Origin: Stenotrophomonas sp. MMGLT7
GTDB taxonomy: Bacteria; Pseudomonadota; Gammaproteobacteria; Xanthomonadales; Xanthomonadaceae
Direction: 5' to 3'
Length of the DNA: 64,000 bases
Assembly (NCBI RefSeq): GCF_021168555.1
Contig: NZ_JAJOZS010000003.1
Location: forward strand, 340,061-404,060
Shown here: positions 63,450 through 64,000 of the stretch, piece by piece
Layout: every line of letters starts with the position of its first letter
How positions within the stretch are numbered: position 1 is the first letter of the stretch
The notes under the pieces: model-generated
Database searches by the model: none
What the model was told of the DNA's origin: nothing
What the model saw: only the letters and a program-made list of their open reading frames with translations
Position numbers and translations under genes: made by a program

Positions 63450-64000
63450 ATGACCTCTACAACGACCTCTGCTCCGGTCGGGCCTACCAGCCTGCGCCGC
63501 TCTGTTTCCAACACGCTCAAGGGCTCCGCCGGCAACCTGGTCGAGTGGTACGACGTCTACGTCTATTCGGTCTTCGCCATCTACTTCGAATCCAAGTTCT
63601 TCTCCCCCGAGGACAAGAACGCCACGCTCTATGTCTGGGGCATCTTCGCGATCACCTTCCTGATGCGCCCGATCGGCGCCTGGTACTTCGGCCGCTTCGC
63701 CGACCGCTACGGCCGGCGCCTGGCGCTGACCGTGTCGGTCACCATGATGGCCGTGTGCTCCTTCGTGATCGCGCTCACGCCGACCAACGCCGCCATCGGC
63801 ATCGCCGCACCGGTGATCCTGCTGCTGGCGCGGTTGCTGCAGGGCTTCGCGACCGGCGGCGAGTACGGCGCCAGCGCGACCTACATGTCCGAGGCCGCCA
63901 TCCCCGGCCGCCGCGGCTTCCTGTCCTCGTTCCACTACGTCACGCTGGTCGGCGGGCACGTGCTCGCCCAGCTGACGCTGCTGATCATGCTGCAGTTCAT
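63450..64000 (+). CDS. MHS-family metabolite:H+ symporter (3' end missing)
   Basis: First 183 residues of an MFS symporter of the MHS (KgtP/ShiA/ProP) group. After a polar N-terminus, helix 1 reads GSAGNLVEWYDVYVYSVFAI, the charged W-Y-D pair typical of MHS proteins; then FLMRPIGAWYFGRFADRYGR (motif A) and RLLQGFATGGEYGASATYMS. Full-length members have about 430 residues. Substrate is probably a dicarboxylate such as 2-oxoglutarate by the KgtP-like N-terminus, but shikimate or proline/betaine cannot be excluded. Runs off the window. Confidence 0.9.
   Translation, partial: MTSTTTSAPVGPTSLRRSVSNTLKGSAGNLVEWYDVYVYSVFAIYFESKFFSPEDKNATLYVWGIFAITFLMRPIGAWYFGRFADRYGRRLALTVSVTMMAVCSFVIALTPTNAAIGIAAPVILLLARLLQGFATGGEYGASATYMSEAAIPGRRGFLSSFHYVTLVGGHVLAQLTLLIMLQF

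Overview
The window looks like chromosomal DNA of a high-GC gammaproteobacterium of the Xanthomonadaceae (Xanthomonas / Pseudoxanthomonas / Luteimonas-Lysobacter type). The evidence is the very GC-rich coding, the gene neighbourhoods (phoPQ-dusA, coaX-birA, glgA-glgB-treZ-malQ-treY-glgX, a BaeSR-like pair next to an RND pump, a B12 riboswitch before metE) and the many short GC-rich palindromic repeats between genes. No transposase, integrase, rRNA or CRISPR array was seen. Both ends cut through transporter genes.

Layout. 1-9.2 kb: housekeeping and stress genes (DMT transporter end, M28 peptidase, metallo-hydrolase, PepSY protein, trpS, CsbD, two entericidin-like lipoproteins, arginase, BLUF photoreceptor). 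9.2-11.0 kb: a lower-GC islet with two small secreted orphan proteins and GGGGGCA repeats, ending at tRNA-Thr(TGT); it resembles the remnant of a tRNA-targeted island. 11.1-14.8 kb: SPOR protein, coaX, birA, a small secreted protein and mtfA. 15.2-18.3 kb: a PhoP/PhoQ operon with a periplasmic gene before it and a one-TM protein after it. 18.6-22.2 kb: dusA, a stress-type SDR, two tiny hydrophilic proteins and a DUF4142 lipoprotein.

22.3-34.9 kb: a seven-gene, tightly coupled minus-strand cluster for glycogen synthesis and branching (glgA, glgB), debranching and rearrangement (glgX, malQ) and conversion of alpha-glucan to trehalose (treY, treZ). 35.0-38.4 kb: a decayed FecR-like gene, then a lower-GC two-gene McrB/McrC-like module (AAA+ NTPase plus PD-(D/E)XK nuclease), the best defence-system candidate here. 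38.8-41.7 kb: nicotinamidase and a secreted lipase-like protein.

42.3-51.5 kb: an efflux operon (adaptor, RND pump, outer-membrane channel, and a Bcr/CflA-type MFS pump coupled at its end) divergent from a BaeS/BaeR-type two-component pair that probably controls it. 51.6-56.3 kb: purU, a beta-hydroxyacid dehydrogenase, an OYE-family reductase, a 121/122-bp tandem array of inverted palindromic repeats, and a sirtuin. 56.7-59.5 kb: a cobalamin riboswitch and metE, so B12-independent methionine synthesis is probably switched off when B12 is present. 59.6-64 kb: an MFS transporter divergent from its LysR regulator, a VOC protein, a YciA-type thioesterase and the start of an MHS-family symporter.

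Starts were set by reading frame, Shine-Dalgarno sequences and family length. Family calls rest on motifs read by eye; no database search was run.
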